NCBI GenBank assembly: GCA_950022655.1
Contig: OX465583.1
Span: 35,243,360 to 35,307,359 of the forward strand
DNA length: 64,000 nucleotides
Source: Alentia gelatinosa
Lineage: Eukaryota; Annelida; Polychaeta; Phyllodocida; Polynoidae
Reading direction: 5' to 3'
In this document: positions 24,877 to 36,156 of the stretch, in pieces
Position numbering within the stretch: the first letter of the stretch is position 1
How the letters are laid out: each line of letters begins with the position of its first letter
Made by a program: the position numbers and the translations under genes
Notes under the pieces: generated by a model
The model's database searches: none
What the model was told of the DNA's origin: nothing
Seen by the model: only the letters and a program-made list of their open reading frames with translations

Positions 24877-25914
24877 TAAAGGAAATCTGTATGAGTTGAG
24901 TAATTTGATGATAAAGAGGAATTCGAATATATATACTATCCGATTTTATGTTCAAAGTACATATTCATCGTCAGTGTATTAGATACGGAAGACATATTCT
25001 AGGTACAGAGGCCAGTGTAGATGATATTAGAGCAAAACCACAAACTTTTAAAGAAATACGATCGTGTCGGAGTAAATCCAGAGATGACAAGAAATATATG
25101 TACGTATATCTGAGGACTTGATTCTGGCAGAGTGCCAAAGTCTTGTCCCGCAGAAAAAATCTGCTCTAATCCTACCCTTCTGTCAGCGTGTATTTTGATG
25201 TTTTTAATGTTTCGATTTCTTTATCAGATTTAACTCCGGCTGTGCTTTTTGTCTGCGTGTCCTCCGGTGTATTTGGATCGATGTGCATTGGACCATGAAT
25301 AGAAGTAATTTCACACAGGGGGAGGGGGCTGTGTGTATGTGGAGAGGGGTGGTACTAAGGTAAGGCCATCTGGGACATGCGGAGAGGATGTGGATTAAAT
25401 ACCGACAGGATCGATACTCACCAAAAAGAGCGAGAACTGCTCATAGAAATCTCCCAAATATGAACTTACATACAGGCCTTTTAAGCCTTAGTCGGCATAG
25501 CCGGGGAATCATTTCAAGAAGATGCTTTGATGCGGTGGTTATTCATCACGCGCCATTGGTGGGTTGCTCTATAGCACTCTCCATGCAGATATTTTGCCAA
25601 TTCATCGTTCTATACGTGCGACCCACAATCTGCACTGAGAGTGGAAAGGGGATGCTGCTCGAGCACAAATTATGGACCAAGTTCGAGTTGCTCCGAGTGC
25701 TTCAAGTCTAGAGAATCATGAACACAGAGGTCAAATGGTATCGTGGGTTGTCTAGCATGAGTGACACAGTTCAGGATGGCTGTAGGGTGCCAGGGATGGA
25801 CTGGGTAGAGTTAGCGTGATGGTTGTCCAAATTAACACCTTCCCTGCTGCTCCTTTCGTTCTGGCACCCCATAACGGCCCATTAGGCCGTATCAGTGGGT
25901 GTTTTGTTTCCTAG

Positions 25915-26106
25915 CCATGCTTGTGTGGATCGGAAGGCACCTTCGTGCGTTTACATCTACTGAAAATGTATCGACGTGATAATAAGCCTACAGAGGCGTG
26001 GGAGTGGCAGATTTACGCCTTTAGGCTGAATTATCGTCACCGGTTTACAAGAACAATTGACGTGCACCCCACCGAGACCGCAGCAAGACTGATGGAGACC
26101 TATCAG
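25915..26106 (+). CDS. candidate internal exon of unknown protein, phase 0-0
   Basis: A good acceptor (TTTTGTTTCCTAG ending at 25914) and a good donor (CAG/GTGAGA, intron from 26107) bound 192 bases. These are fully open in one frame as exactly 64 codons, starting PCLCGSEG, containing EAWEWQIYAFRLNY and ending LMETYQ. The composition is balanced and less AT-biased than the flanks. I do not recognise the family. An alternative is that the ATG at 25966 starts translation inside this exon. The neighbouring exons were not identified, so a chance combination of splice-like signals cannot be excluded. Confidence 0.3.
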
Positions 26107-26109
26107 GTG

Positions 26110-28230
26110 AGACTACCGCCATTTTGTATTTCCTCATTGGTAGAAAACAAGGTTTCTTGATTTCATTGCTTCCCAATTGCAGAAATACTTCCGGAGGTTC
26201 ACTAATAATAGATGCGATACGGAACCCCCGGCCTTTAATGAAGCTTCATAATTCGATGATAATTAGAAACCAGTTCCATAAAACATCAAATGTAAAGATT
26301 CCTAATCGCAGTACATCTTCCCTGGAGGCGACCCTATGACAGATCAGCAACATTAAACCTTTGTGTTTTCTTCAAATTTAACCTAATCCACGCTCCATGA
26401 ACAATCCCATGGCAATGAAATATTTGATACGCGCAATAAAAATATCGCGAAAATCCCGACAATGAAAGGAGCTAGAGCCAATACATTATCTGCACTTTGC
26501 ACAAGCAATGGGTCTCACAAAAGACTTGTGAAATGAAGATGGTGAAGTACGGCTTGCTTTGCCAGTATTGCACCTCCCCTAAGGCCTGGCCCACCAACTT
26601 AGTAACTAACGAGCAATAGCACTGCCTCCTTTGTGCACACAGAGTCACACAGACACAAGAGGGCCACTATTGATCGTCGCTGGCGGGCTGGCAATAGCAG
26701 CTACAGACTGACTACTGTCATGACTGCTGTCACTTTTTGGCCACATAGTCTCACTTCTGACATTTTGACCTCTGATGATGGAACCCGGGAAAAGCTGCAG
26801 ATGTCGCTCTACCGGCCTCTCATCCTGAGTTGCTCTTTAGGCCACCCAGAAACACTGACAGTACATTAGGCCCGTTAGATTTTACTCCAGAGGCGGCCAA
26901 TCAACAAAGAATGTGGCTTATAAGCCAGGTCTGGGCGGCTACAAACACCTACAGCGATGCCGAGTAGGAAGGGCAGGGGTAAAGCACACTGCAGTGCTTG
27001 TAGTTATCATAGTCGCTTTTTGTGTCCATTAGGCGTAAAAGCTTTGATACAAATCGAATTAATAAGCGATGGCCCACAATCACTGACTCATATGTCGTTT
27101 TTTCATCGCCACCCGCCGCTCTTGGTCGTACGCAGTTGCTTCAATTTGCCGCCTAGGGAAATGCCTACTGGTAAAACAGCCAGCATTCGACGATATCAAG
27201 AAAATGCTCCCTGCCCCATTTCACTCGACTCATTAGCTTAATCTGTTTGTATTGGATGCAAAAAGCTCCCGCCTTAAGCCCACATTCAGAACCCCCAAAA
27301 CCCGCCCAGTGAACATGTGGCCCGGAGGAGTGTTTTTTTAATCCCTTAAGCGGTTTTTGTTTACCTGTTCCTATCTAATCTATGGTGAGTGACCTTTTGC
27401 GGAGAGAAACAGGTTCAAATGTTTTGTAACGGAAAGACATAACATGGCCCTTCCCTCTCGCCATACTCACACACGCCTATATACCTACCTAAATACCTCT
27501 CCAGTTTCCAGGCCATCCCCACCTACCCTACAACCTCTGACATTAAGGGGTTACAAATACCCCCACGCGATTCACGTTTAGGATTTCGTGGCTACTGTGA
27601 GCTGCTCAGAGCGGCTCTTGTTGACCTGCTGCGGCCATAGCGGCAGTGTTAATGGAGGATAACCCGCTCGGGAGCAAATGGTGTCTTGCTCGTAACAACA
27701 GTCTAGTGGCCTTTGCCACAGGATCGTCTACTGGCCAATGTTGGTACTGGCACAGCACATTTCTATGGTCAAGGAAATTAACGTTAACATAAGCTCGTCC
27801 GCATGAGCATAGCTATGAGGTAAACCAACTGGGCCTTGCCATGAGGAAAAGGTGCAATCAAAACACCTGTTGTTCAGTATGAATATGCTGATATAAAGAA
27901 GTGCAAGTATACACAGAAAATACCATATTAATACGTATTAATAAAAGACGCGTCGGAAAGTACCCATGATGAATCTGTTTAGATAGAAATAGAAGATTAT
28001 AAGTCTAACATTTCATTTCACATTTCATACGGAAATGAAGAAAGCATAACAGACGGGGCATAATATCAATGGTAATTTGATATCCCTCTGTAAGAAATCA
28101 CCCTCCCTCTAACATTAACTATAACTCAAGGGGGTTCAAATACCAGTGTTAGGATGCTGGTTTCCTAGATTGCCAATGAGATGTTGGTCTCTGTATAATC
28201 ATTTTTGCATGTCTTCCTCCTGTATTTCCA
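26110..28230. other. stretch without a supported gene
   Basis: Open frames at 26633-26869 and 26957-27241 are moderately long but lack recognisable motifs or flanking splice logic. GAGCTGCTC (27599-27607) and GAGCGGCTC (27609-27617) lie exactly 10 bp apart. A 16-bp palindrome ATTAATACGTATTAAT occurs near 27928. Confidence 0.5.
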
Positions 28231-28301
28231 GGGCTTCTAGAGAAGACCGCAATGTTTGCTATGGAAGAGTTATTCTGAATACCCAAATGTAACATTATCG
28301 A

Positions 28302-28535
28302 ATGCCTTTATTGGTTCTTTTTTTCTTGGGTTTATTACTAATTCACCAGGCGTCTGCTTCGCCGGATAACAAGTCTTTCCGCCTGCCACACACGCAGGGT
28401 TTCCATCCGATACAAGGAAACCTATGCTTCCGAGGTTGTAAAGCCAATTCGTCTTCATTCCTATGTTTAATTCACGACGGCGCTCCTAACGGCTGTCCCT
28501 CTCAAGCTACAAAAGCGTCGATAATACCACCGTAA
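28302..28535 (+). CDS. candidate small secreted cysteine-containing peptide
   Basis: This 77-codon frame begins MPLLVLFFLGLLLIHQASAS, a nearly canonical signal peptide with an A-S-A cleavage region. A short polar mature part follows, with four cysteines in a C-x3-C-x8-C-x9-C arrangement, ending at TAA. A strong splice acceptor (TCCTCCTGTATTTCCAG, ending at about 28232) lies 70 bp upstream, so the frame could sit in a second exon. GTAAGC overlaps the stop codon and could instead be a donor. The start context is weak (C at -3) and a short upstream frame precedes it. A minus-strand frame at 28270-28458 overlaps. I recognise no family and assign no function beyond probable secretion. Confidence 0.3.
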   Translation: MPLLVLFFLGLLLIHQASASPDNKSFRLPHTQGFHPIQGNLCFRGCKANSSSFLCLIHDGAPNGCPSQATKASIIPP

Positions 28536-28769
28536 GCGGAACGACACCCCAAAACCCCCATCCTCCTACACACACCTGTCCCTCACAGCCTACCTCTCCT
28601 TTTCTTATAACCCCCAATGGATTGGATTTTTCGACTTTTTCCCCCTTTTTTTCTTGTTTCCATTAAATTCAAACATGTCGCGCGACGCATGCGCATTAGC
28701 ATTGATCCGGGTACTGTTTGGGCATTTCCGGTCTGGCCCGCTGGTGCAGGGTCGGTGCGGTAATCGCGG

Positions 28770-28855
28770 AGGGTTTGTGTGTGTGTGGGGAGGAGGGGGT
28801 GTGGGATATGGGCGGTTGTGGGTGGGTTGGGAGAGAGGTTTGTTTTGGGGGACAG
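28770..28855 (+). repeat. G-rich tract with quadruplex potential
   Basis: A GTGTGTGT segment runs into repeated GGGG/GGGGG/GGG blocks separated by short T/A/C loops. The complementary C-rich frame on the minus strand, rich in Pro, Thr and His, is compositional. Confidence 0.6.
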
Positions 28856-28859
28856 ACCG

Positions 28860-31245
28860 GAATGCAGGCTTCGCATGGCGCGGGGTAATCACAGGCAGCG
28901 AGCCGCAGCATTAGCCAATGGTCGGGAATTTCTGCTAAGAGGTGCTCACTGCGTTCGCACACGACTCGGGAGCAGTTTCCCACCCCCATCCCACATACAC
29001 ACATACACGCGTACACATACGGTAATAAGTGTTTATAGGTGTATTACCTCATGTTGTACGACTGCATTTAATGCCCGGTGAAGCTATTTAGGCAGATGAT
29101 ATAGGCCTACAGCAATTGCAAGAAGGTGAGCGTTGACTATAGTCAATGACAGACTAGCCTCTCCCCTTGCAATAATATCCCAATCCGTTATAGCGATATA
29201 TGCACGGCAGAATTATCAAATTATGCTATGATCAATAAATATTGCATCAGATGCTCTTCATATCTAACCTCATTGCTTAGAATTTGAATATAAGCGAGAC
29301 AGCGGGTATTGACTTCTTTGGGAATTCCCCATAGAGAATTCTAGGAACTGCCCGAAGAGTAACAATTTCAAAGAGGTGTGCCAATAGATTCGTAGCATGT
29401 CAGTGTCTCTAGTGGCCCAATATTCAAATAAAGCAGCCTTCTCATTAACTAATGCGAGTAAGAGAATGGCAAGGATGACTATATTACATACATGAATTGT
29501 TAGAGTGCATGCTGAGTCTTCCTGGTTTTATACAGATAATATCTATATAGGACAATGTAAAAACACTTAAAGCACTCAAAAATAGTAAGATTTTTTTCTC
29601 ATCTTGACTCGTTAGAAAAAGGCCACTAGTGATAAAGGTTAGTTATTGCTTTCTTATCACCTCGATAAATCAAGCAAATTATTCAAAAACATCAAAATCG
29701 CTGCACCGACTATAAATCATCGGTTTTTTATATTTTGAGTTCGAAACATGCTTGAACTCTAGGACCAGTGAGAGGTAGACACTGCCTTGGTAATTCAAGT
29801 ACAACTGTATATTGGTCAAATTCGGGAAATAACTCCTATACCACTTGTCCTAGGCATTGTAATAAATGAGTAATTATAGTTTCGCCCAGTTTGGCAGTAT
29901 CACCCATTTAGCTTCTAAGTATAGTCTCCTTGACTACCTGTGCACAGCATGTACCACGATGTATCCCGTCCTTCACACAAGTGCGCATATATCTGTTCTC
30001 CCCAGGTGGACCTTCCTCCATTCTTTCACCAGGAGCACCCACCCCCCTTCCACTCACACACAAAGGAAGGCAGGGCTGCGCGTCTGACCCCCGCCGACCA
30101 GCGGACCGACCAGAAAAGCCGCAAATGGCCGCCAAACACACAGAGGTATTCAGCACGCTCGACCCCAGCAGTGGCAGTGGAGGGAAATGGGGGGGGGGGG
30201 GGGTGAGCACGAATGTGCTTGGAGAGTGTGTCGGCGTGTACATGCGGGCATGCAAGGAGGCAGCATGTGACGACTAACATGCTATTGCATGTCTAATGAT
30301 GCTGGCTGATGAATATGGGACGAGTTGAGCTGGGGTAATGTATGGGGGTGCGGGTTGCTACTGCCTCTACCCCGCCCACCCTCTGTCCGCACCCGCTATG
30401 AGCTGCTCCCTGAGCCATTCACTGAGCTAAGCCCCCCCACACCCACACTCACCAGTAGAGCCCGCCACCTGCATACAAAACCCCACCACAGAGGGTTCAG
30501 AGGTTGACGTTGATACTACTCAGAAGTAGAGTGGGTGAGAAATAGCACAACATTAATGACGGATCCAACTTTCATTTCACTTTGATAGAAAAGTCAAGAT
30601 ATTTATCAAGAACGAGCCAAATAAGATACATCCTTGTGCATTTACTATTTAGCCTTTCATGTATATCTCATGGGTAGTTTCTTTATCAACCTATGCTTCT
30701 ATTCAACCTATTCTTGATTTTGTTTTTATAGCCTTTTCAACTCTCCACTCAGACTTGGAGTCCAGCCAGTGTTTTCATTAGAAATTCAATATCTATACTA
30801 TAGAATCTTTTATATGAATATTGAAAAAAAAACATGTGCTGTATACACGCCAGCGTAGGTGCCTTGCTCTTTTTCCTATCTCACTTTCACAGCCTGTTAC
30901 GTTACATACATTCGCCCGTTCTTCATAAATATCTGATGGACTGTTGTATATGGTAGGGTGGTACATGTATAGGGTAATAGATAGACTGTCAGATTAACAT
31001 ATGCCGCGAGGACATAAAGAGGCATCCGCACGTGGCAATAGTGATAGATGGTTGCTGCCAATTTGGGTACAAGGCATTGTGTATTTGGCGCCTGTAGCGA
31101 GCCCACAGCGAGCCACTCGTGTTTAGATCTGAGCACATGTACACATTCAGCCAGTATTAGCAGCCATAGACCCAGACACTGGACACATGTAGAGGATGAC
31201 GTGCCATATGTTGTCAGATTGCCAGCAAAATTTTGGCAATATATA
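28860..31245. other. stretch without a supported gene
   Basis: No gene is supported. A run of about 15 G residues lies at about 30188-30203. GAGCTGCTC is at 30400-30408. Overlapping frames on both strands at about 29900-30280 are a mix of low-complexity and shadow reading. Confidence 0.5.
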
Positions 31246-31248
31246 TAC

Positions 31249-31249
<1 letters not shown>

Positions 31250-31308
<59 letters not shown>
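31250..31308. repeat. (TA)n microsatellite
   Basis: Nearly uninterrupted TA dinucleotides over about 58 bases. The Tyr-Ile repeat frames on both strands are produced by this tract and are not genes. Confidence 0.95.
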
Positions 31309-31309
<1 letters not shown>

Positions 31310-31506
31310 TATATATACACACATGTATGCACAATCTTTTATACAAACATGTAGGTATATATGATCGTTTGCCTTATTGTGATTATGTTTACGTATATAT
31401 ATAAATGAATATACTATAGATGAATATCGGTGTCGTGATTATAATAGTATCGCAGTGCGACACATTTAGTAGCCGACTAGACTGCAAATTCCATGTCCAT
31501 GCTGTA

Positions 31507-32034
31507 AAGCCGGGCTTCTAGTGTCACGATTTCAGGTTCCGACATACTACGATATCAATTTTCTTGTCGGAACGAACGGGTTTATCGTAGAATTGGAACC
31601 TGCGTTACGAGGTGAACTCCGACACCGTTCCGACCGAATGGCCGTGTCGCAGGCCTTGCGACAAAGTAGATCATGTCCGATTTGTCGGGTGTGTCGTTAT
31701 CATTCTCTGCTATGTGTAAGCTATGCACACACCCCACCCCCTGATAAGGGATATTGGTCTATTTCTCGAATTAAAAACCAATAACCTGCCACAATATTCA
31801 ACAAATATATATTAATGATAATGATGATAATATATGTATAAATATTCTACACTTTAGGTATAGCTAAATATAATATATGTTATAGTAACAAAGATGATTT
31901 TATATATGAGTATAATATGAACACACAAGAAGACTTGATTTTTGGCCCGCAAAATAGCAATTGCCCCGGGAGCATCCCTAGACTATTGCTCAGTCACCGC
32001 ATTTCGGTTTATTCCGACAGTGGGAGCCCGGCTT
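31507..32034. mobile_element. non-autonomous TIR transposon with TA flanks
   Basis: The left end AAGCCGGGCTTCTAGTGTC and the reverse complement of the right end AAGCCGGGCTCCCACTGTC match at 16 of 19 positions. TA dinucleotides flank both ends (31505-31506 and 32035-32036), as expected for Tc1/mariner-type insertion, although other superfamilies also use TA. The 528-bp interior lacks a transposase and includes an AT-rich central part with ATTAATGATAATGATGATAA-like sequence. The end GCCGGGCT words are diagnostic enough that I regard this as a MITE rather than chance. Confidence 0.65.
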
Positions 32035-32705
32035 TAGTCTATGTCAAACCTCTGGTCTTCAACTATCATAATCGCCTTAATTGGGTTATTACCCTGACAG
32101 TTACTTAGAGTGTTAACTCCACAAACTAAACATAGTTTTTTAATATACATAACTATGATAGACCATAAGCCCTATATATGTACATGTACTTCTATAATAC
32201 AGCTATTTATACATACAGGTAAAATATCATTTTGTATTCTCACTGAATTTAGGAAGCGCTCGGTAAGTTTTTACAGAACCACACCCTATTGAACCTGAAC
32301 TAGTATGGTAGATTTTCCAACTTTAAGTATAACACAAAATCCTGACGTCACTTATACCTAGATACGCTCCTTCTAAACTCAGACATCAGCAACGGTGACT
32401 CATAGTTTGACTTTGAGTATCCATTGATTTTGTGATAGTGCCTCAGGAACAGGAATGAGAAGAGGAGAAACTTCTAGATGGAAAATAGATGTGCTCTGAG
32501 TAGTAAAAATAAAGAAAACTGATGCAGTGAGCTAAACGAAAAGGGCGTATGTGGGTTTGTCTATCATCGCGTTCTATAATCAAAGAGATGCCGGCGAGAG
32601 GAGTGAATTAATTGAGAGGTGTGATGTAGATTAGAGATGACAATTGTCTGTTGCTCCGGGCGCGGGATTTTAATTCGTCTGCCAGTTTGAAATCATTGAG
32701 TTCAC

Positions 32706-32848
32706 ATTGAGGCTAATTGGAAATTGGCAGTAATTGTACGGGAGGAATGTGTGGCGCCACCTTGCGCTTACGCGATCATGTCGCAGATGCGCACAGTACT
32801 CCACAGAGGGCGCCTCCAGCGATCGTCAAGACAGCGTTTGCTTCGGAA
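32706..32848 (+). repeat. A1 split direct repeat of the Ngaro-like element
   Basis: 143 bp identical to A2 at 37256-37398 (constant offset 4550). It begins ATTGAGGCTAATTGG and ends GCTTCGGAA, and contains the palindrome GTGGCGCCAC. It lies directly upstream of the gag-like start codon, so it probably holds the element's promoter. Confidence 0.95.
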
Positions 32849-32883
32849 GCTAATTTAAGACCTCGCTCAAATCACTCGCAAAG

Positions 32884-35800
32884 ATGGGTAAAAACACCCC
32901 AAAGCGAAGGACGAAGGATCAAACGAAGGAAGTTGAAGACCAGGAAAACGACGATGTCGTTTTTAGCGACAAGTTCGCGAGCTTTGATAGGAGGTTTAGT
33001 GTTTTGGAGACGGCACTCGCGGAGATAGCGGCAAAACTCAATAGCAATGGCGCCCGCTCAGATCCAGGCACCTCAGCAAATACGGTGAATTCGCCTCCTT
33101 CGATGCAAGCGCCGACGGCCGCGACACTCCAGCCTCGAGTCCTCCAGGGCATCACTAACGGTATGGAGAATGCTTTCATCGAAAAAGTGGTGGCCTCGGC
33201 ACCCGCACAACAAGGAGGAGTCCCGGCCGCCCTGGCATCCTACGCGGGAACGTCAGCCGCTACGCTGGGCCCCTTGGCACCCGACAACACGGCGGCAGCG
33301 CTCGCACGGCCGGCATCCCAGGGCACCACACTCCAAGCTGCGCTCTTGGAGCAGAGGCAGGCCGCAGCCTTGGTACCACCTATGACCGTTAGGCCGGGTA
33401 GGCCCGACGACGAGGTCGAGGACCAAGTTCGCAAGATTCTGGAGACCACGGCCTCGAGGGTCACAGAAGCCGGTAAATATAAGTTTTTCCCACATTTATA
33501 TGTGCATCGAGGCCCGGAGAGAGCGAAGACAGGCCTGAACGAACTCACATTGGCGGAGTATGCATGGGCATTGTTACGAATTATTAATGATGATGATTTC
33601 CCCCCCCAATACGTGGCACCGCTGGTAGTGCACCTGGAGGAGGTCCTCGAGGACGCCCGGGAGTTCGACTTTGCACAGGTCCGGAGGTGGTCAGAACGCG
33701 TATTTGCAATGGTCAGTGAGGGCCGCCTACGCTTAGGCTGGCTCGAGGACACTCGCATTCAACTCCTCAGAGTTGCGATATCGCAGGTCTATGCAGGCCG
33801 CATAGCTTATGCAGTCGATAATGTCAAGGGGAAAAAGGCTAGGGACGACACAGCGAGGCCGTGCCAGCCGTTCAACAAACCGGGGGGGTGTGATAAGCCC
33901 CCCGGGCACGTGGAAGGAGGCATTCGCATGAACCACATCTGCGCTTACTGCTCGGTATATACGGGGGCATCCAACGGCCATTCGGAGGTAGCGTGTAGAG
34001 TTAAACAGAGGAATCTAAGCGCGGCAAGTCCCGCAAGCGCTTCACGGATCCCGGATCAAGTCTCCACCCCCCCCCCCCCAGGTTTTTCGTCGATAGGCGA
34101 GGCGACTCATCACCCGTCCCGCCTCACTTCAGCCGAAAATGTACAAGAGTTATTTGTTTGTTTACCTGCGCCTACGGCCTACACGTTGCCTACGGCCGAT
34201 GAATGTGTTACGGGGGGTCGTGGCCGTCGCTGTCCCGGCGCGCCCCCCCCCACTGATTACTATGTTGAAAGTACACTCCATGTCCACGACGGAGGCGCCT
34301 TCAGCACCTCGGCAGATGAAGCGCTAGAGGGCGCCACAGGCGCGACCCCAGAGAGGCCAGGTGGCGCCGCAGGCGACGGCGAGGACGCGGCAGGTGCCCC
34401 CCCGGTTCCTCGGGTTGCGCCCCTACGGTGTGGGCCTGCCGCCTACGCAACGGTTGTGAAATCCATCTGGCCGCGCCCTTCTCCTGGAGTGTGGGGGGGG
34501 CACGAGGCAATTGAGAGGGCCTACAGCGAGGCCCGGGTCTCGGGCCTCCCGAACTACCTCGGGGCTCGGATACCCGTTCCCTCGGGCATGCGGATCGATG
34601 CATGGAGGGCGGCCCTAATCGACTACCACGATAATCAGGTCGTCGAATTTCTCGAGTACGGCTGGCCGTTGGGATTCACGGGCGCTAGCCCCCCCACCTC
34701 CACCCTACGCAACCACGCCTCCGCGGAGAATTACCCCCGCCACGTCGCGGCATACCTGGAGAAGGAGCTCGGGGAGGGGGCTATGGTAGGCCCGTTCAGG
34801 GACCTGCCCTTCACCCCCTGGTCGGCAGTATCTCCCCTAATGACTCGGCCAAAGAGGGGCTCCTCCAGTAGGAGAGTAATAGTCGACATGTCCTTCCCCC
34901 CTGGGGGCGGGGTCAACGCGGGCGTGGAAATGGGCCCCCATCTGCCGTACGCCCAGACATGCACCCTCCCTACGGTCGCCGACCTCGCGGAGAGAGTTCG
35001 GGCTCTGGGAAAAGGTGCGTGGATGTGGAAAGCCGACATGGCCAGGGCATACCGCCAACTACGGGTGGACCCCCGGGACCTCCCCCTCCAGGTCGTCGCG
35101 GCCGAGGGGAGGTACTACATTGACCCGTGCTGCCCGTTCGGCGCCCGCCTCTCGGCCTCGGCATGTCAGAGAGTCACACGGGCGGTAACCTTCCTCCTGG
35201 GCCGCGGGGGCCACCACGCGTTGTCGTACATCGACGACTTCGCGGGCGCCGAGGCCACGCGCCAGGAAGCGACCGACGCCTACACCGCCTTTGGGGGCCT
35301 CGCGGCGCGCTTGGGCCTGGTCCTCGCAGCCGATAAGTGTAGCCCGCCGGCCCAACGAATGGAATGGCTAGGCATTGACATAGATACGGTCGCGATGACC
35401 CTGCGCATCCCGGAAGATCGGCTCGCCGACGTGGTAAGGGAGTGCAAGGCGTGGATCGCCCGTAAAGCCATCACCCGGGCCCGCCTCCAGTCCATCGTCG
35501 GCCGCCTCATATACGTCGCCCGTTGCGTATCACAAGCCCGCAAGTTCGTCGCCCGTGCTCTCGCCTTCCTACCTCGAGTCCCGGGAGTGGGCGTGGCGAC
35601 CATCCCAGCGGCGGTAAAGGAGGACTTTCGCTGGTTTACACGTTACGCAACGGCCGCCAACGGAGTAGTCTTGGTCGCCCCACACAGAGAACCGTTCCGT
35701 ATCTTCGTGTCTAGTAGGGACGCGGTCATCGTCGCTCAAACGGCCACCGCAAGCTTGCGCCAGGAGGCGCCCGGCACCGCGGCCGCCCTCGGCCCCGGGT

Positions 35801-36156
35801 TCCGGTTCCACGCGGTAGCCATTCTACAGGGCATTGCTACCCTCGGCGCGAGGGCGCCACCCGGGGCGGCCGTCGTCGTCCACACGGATGACATGGCCCC
35901 AGTTGAGGCCCTCGCCTCAGGCCGAACTAACGACCCGGTCGTCTCGGCCGTGGCCCGCGAGATATGGTTGGCCGCCGCCTTGTGGGATGTTGATGTCAGT
36001 TTTGTGTACGCGGCCGTTGCGGAAGCCATCGCTCCTGGCGGCCGTTCCTCTGTAATTATCGACCCCGTATTTGACATAGATGTTTTTGCTTCCATCCGAT
36101 CTAGGCACCGGCACCCCCCTGCATGCCCAGATGATGGCATCCCTGGCGTCGGCTGA
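32884..36156 (+). CDS. gag-like / zinc knuckle / reverse transcriptase / RNase H-like polyprotein
   Basis: The 1090-codon frame starts at the first ATG after A1. Residues 1-320 are gag-like: a charged N-terminus, a short coiled-coil-like segment near 25-55, then Ala/Pro/Thr-rich sequence. A zinc-binding cluster follows with C327, C336, H351, C353, C356, H366 and C371, similar in spacing to knuckles of DIRS-type gag proteins. A low-complexity linker rich in proline and glycine spans about 380-540. The reverse transcriptase occupies about 590-870, with motif A KADMARAYRQL (Asp718) and the catalytic box Y782-I-D-D785. The product would copy the element RNA into DNA. An RNase H-like region (about 937-1060) contains HTDD at 1000-1003 but seems to lack the usual first and last catalytic acids. 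Fusion of gag and pol in one frame is notable. Long C runs in frame encode proline stretches near 34067-34080 and 34244-34252. The 3' end overlaps the recombinase frame by 77 bases. Confidence 0.92.
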   Translation: MGKNTPKRRTKDQTKEVEDQENDDVVFSDKFASFDRRFSVLETALAEIAAKLNSNGARSDPGTSANTVNSPPSMQAPTAATLQPRVLQGITNGMENAFIEKVVASAPAQQGGVPAALASYAGTSAATLGPLAPDNTAAALARPASQGTTLQAALLEQRQAAALVPPMTVRPGRPDDEVEDQVRKILETTASRVTEAGKYKFFPHLYVHRGPERAKTGLNELTLAEYAWALLRIINDDDFPPQYVAPLVVHLEEVLEDAREFDFAQVRRWSERVFAMVSEGRLRLGWLEDTRIQLLRVAISQVYAGRIAYAVDNVKGKKARDDTARPCQPFNKPGGCDKPPGHVEGGIRMNHICAYCSVYTGASNGHSEVACRVKQRNLSAASPASASRIPDQVSTPPPPGFSSIGEATHHPSRLTSAENVQELFVCLPAPTAYTLPTADECVTGGRGRRCPGAPPPTDYYVESTLHVHDGGAFSTSADEALEGATGATPERPGGAAGDGEDAAGAPPVPRVAPLRCGPAAYATVVKSIWPRPSPGVWGGHEAIERAYSEARVSGLPNYLGARIPVPSGMRIDAWRAALIDYHDNQVVEFLEYGWPLGFTGASPPTSTLRNHASAENYPRHVAAYLEKELGEGAMVGPFRDLPFTPWSAVSPLMTRPKRGSSSRRVIVDMSFPPGGGVNAGVEMGPHLPYAQTCTLPTVADLAERVRALGKGAWMWKADMARAYRQLRVDPRDLPLQVVAAEGRYYIDPCCPFGARLSASACQRVTRAVTFLLGRGGHHALSYIDDFAGAEATRQEATDAYTAFGGLAARLGLVLAADKCSPPAQRMEWLGIDIDTVAMTLRIPEDRLADVVRECKAWIARKAITRARLQSIVGRLIYVARCVSQARKFVARALAFLPRVPGVGVATIPAAVKEDFRWFTRYATAANGVVLVAPHREPFRIFVSSRDAVIVAQTATASLRQEAPGTAAALGPGFRFHAVAILQGIATLGARAPPGAAVVVHTDDMAPVEALASGRTNDPVVSAVAREIWLAAALWDVDVSFVYAAVAEAIAPGGRSSVIIDPVFDIDVFASIRSRHRHPPACPDDGIPGVG

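Noticed and set aside
28270..28458. Minus-strand frame ending KAFDNV, reminiscent of LINE reverse transcriptase motif A
   Set aside because: Only six residues resemble the motif. Neighbouring RT motifs are absent in all minus frames nearby.
30897..31404. Open frames with long Tyr-Ile repeats on both strands
   Set aside because: They are created by the (TA)n microsatellite at 31250-31308. The same applies to 49380-49565.
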